Assembly (NCBI GenBank): GCA_963691775.1
Contig: OY829369.1
Location: forward strand, 124,001-188,000
From: JAZBPO01 sp963691775
GTDB lineage: Bacteria; Pseudomonadota; Gammaproteobacteria; Pseudomonadales; Azotimanducaceae
Reading direction: 5' to 3'
DNA length: 64,000 nucleotides
Below are positions 63,859 through 64,000 of the stretch, one piece after another; positions within the stretch are counted from its first letter, which is position 1, and each line of letters begins with the position of its first letter. The notes under the pieces are model-generated. The model was given only the letters and a program-made list of their open reading frames with translations. It was not told the DNA's origin and did not search any database. Made by a program: the position numbers and the translations under genes.

Positions 63859-64000
63859 TCAGCTTGCCCCCGCAAGCCCCGGGATCTCACAGAACACGTC
63901 GAGCTCGATCGCCTGACACACTGCACGATTGCGATGCGGACCCGCACACCAGGTCGGCATCACCATCGAGTAGAGCCCGGAACCGCCGGCCACGGTCACC
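63859..64000 (-). CDS. C-terminal end of an unknown protein (partial)
   Basis: The last 47 codons of a gene that begins beyond the window: VTVAGGSGLYSMVMPTWCAG, then ...AIELDVFCEIPGLAGAS and TGA. Three Cys (PTWCAG, AVCQ, FCE) in a short stretch. I cannot name it. The MFS gene follows 24 nt downstream on the same strand. Confidence 0.6.
   Translation of the reverse strand, partial: VTVAGGSGLYSMVMPTWCAGPHRNRAVCQAIELDVFCEIPGLAGAS

Overview
The window is high-GC DNA from a gammaproteobacterium. The left end (1-12878) carries the gene order known from Pseudomonas: bpt-aat-trxB-(PA4642-like)-ftsK-lolA-rarA-crcB-serS-cysG-tusE/B/C/D-yccA-tRNA-Ser. Genes are dense, often overlap by ATGA or TGATG, and show no sign of recent phage, insertion-sequence or CRISPR insertion. 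Identifications rest on reading motifs and comparing with remembered families; no database search was run.

Layout. 1-12878: the conserved housekeeping block (N-degron transferases, thioredoxin reductase, FtsK, LolA, RarA, fluoride channel, SerRS, siroheme synthase, tRNA 2-thiolation relay, YccA, tRNA-Ser-UGA). 12967-17466: a two-gene ABC exporter-like system in which the permease is fused to an M1 metallopeptidase. 18102-27672: mixed metabolic genes (DUF5995, PNPOx-like, AarF/UbiB-like kinase, enoyl-CoA hydratase, RidA, aldehyde dehydrogenase, DUF4864, an unknown protein, BioY, a Cys-rich protein). 27732-29363: two convergent genes, a thioredoxin-fold protein and a glutathione peroxidase, each interrupted by one in-frame TGA exactly at the redox-active residue. 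29546-36773: oxidative metabolism of hydrophobic substrates (PhyH dioxygenase, CYP153-type P450, NhaC-like antiporter, Baeyer-Villiger monooxygenase, thiolase). 36796-41438: folE, a secreted unknown, DAHP synthase, threonine synthase, galE. 41492-47784: the SOS mutagenesis cassette imuA-imuB-dnaE2 with LexA boxes. 48258-54121: TRIC channel, a TPR/FlgO-type regulator, isocitrate lyase, nitronate monooxygenase. 54106-64000: S10 peptidase, DUF938 methyltransferase coupled to a PLP lyase, HDOD protein, lipoprotein methyltransferase, gamma-glutamyltransferase, MFS transporter and a partial gene.

The main result is the pair of probable selenoproteins. In both, TGA replaces the catalytic Cys/Sec codon, the reading frame continues with clear homology on both sides, and an RNA hairpin with a G at the second loop position starts 15 nt after the UGA, so that the loop G lies at +22 in both. 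These are the expected properties of bacterial SECIS elements. Standard gene callers would split or truncate both genes. No selA, selB, selC or selD lies in the window, so the machinery must be sought elsewhere in the genome.

The metabolic content (CYP153, BVMO, thiolase, enoyl-CoA hydratase, isocitrate lyase) suggests an aerobic heterotroph able to use alkanes, ketones or fatty acids through the glyoxylate shunt. Two genes (cysG, galE) appear to start at codons other than ATG, GTG or TTG.
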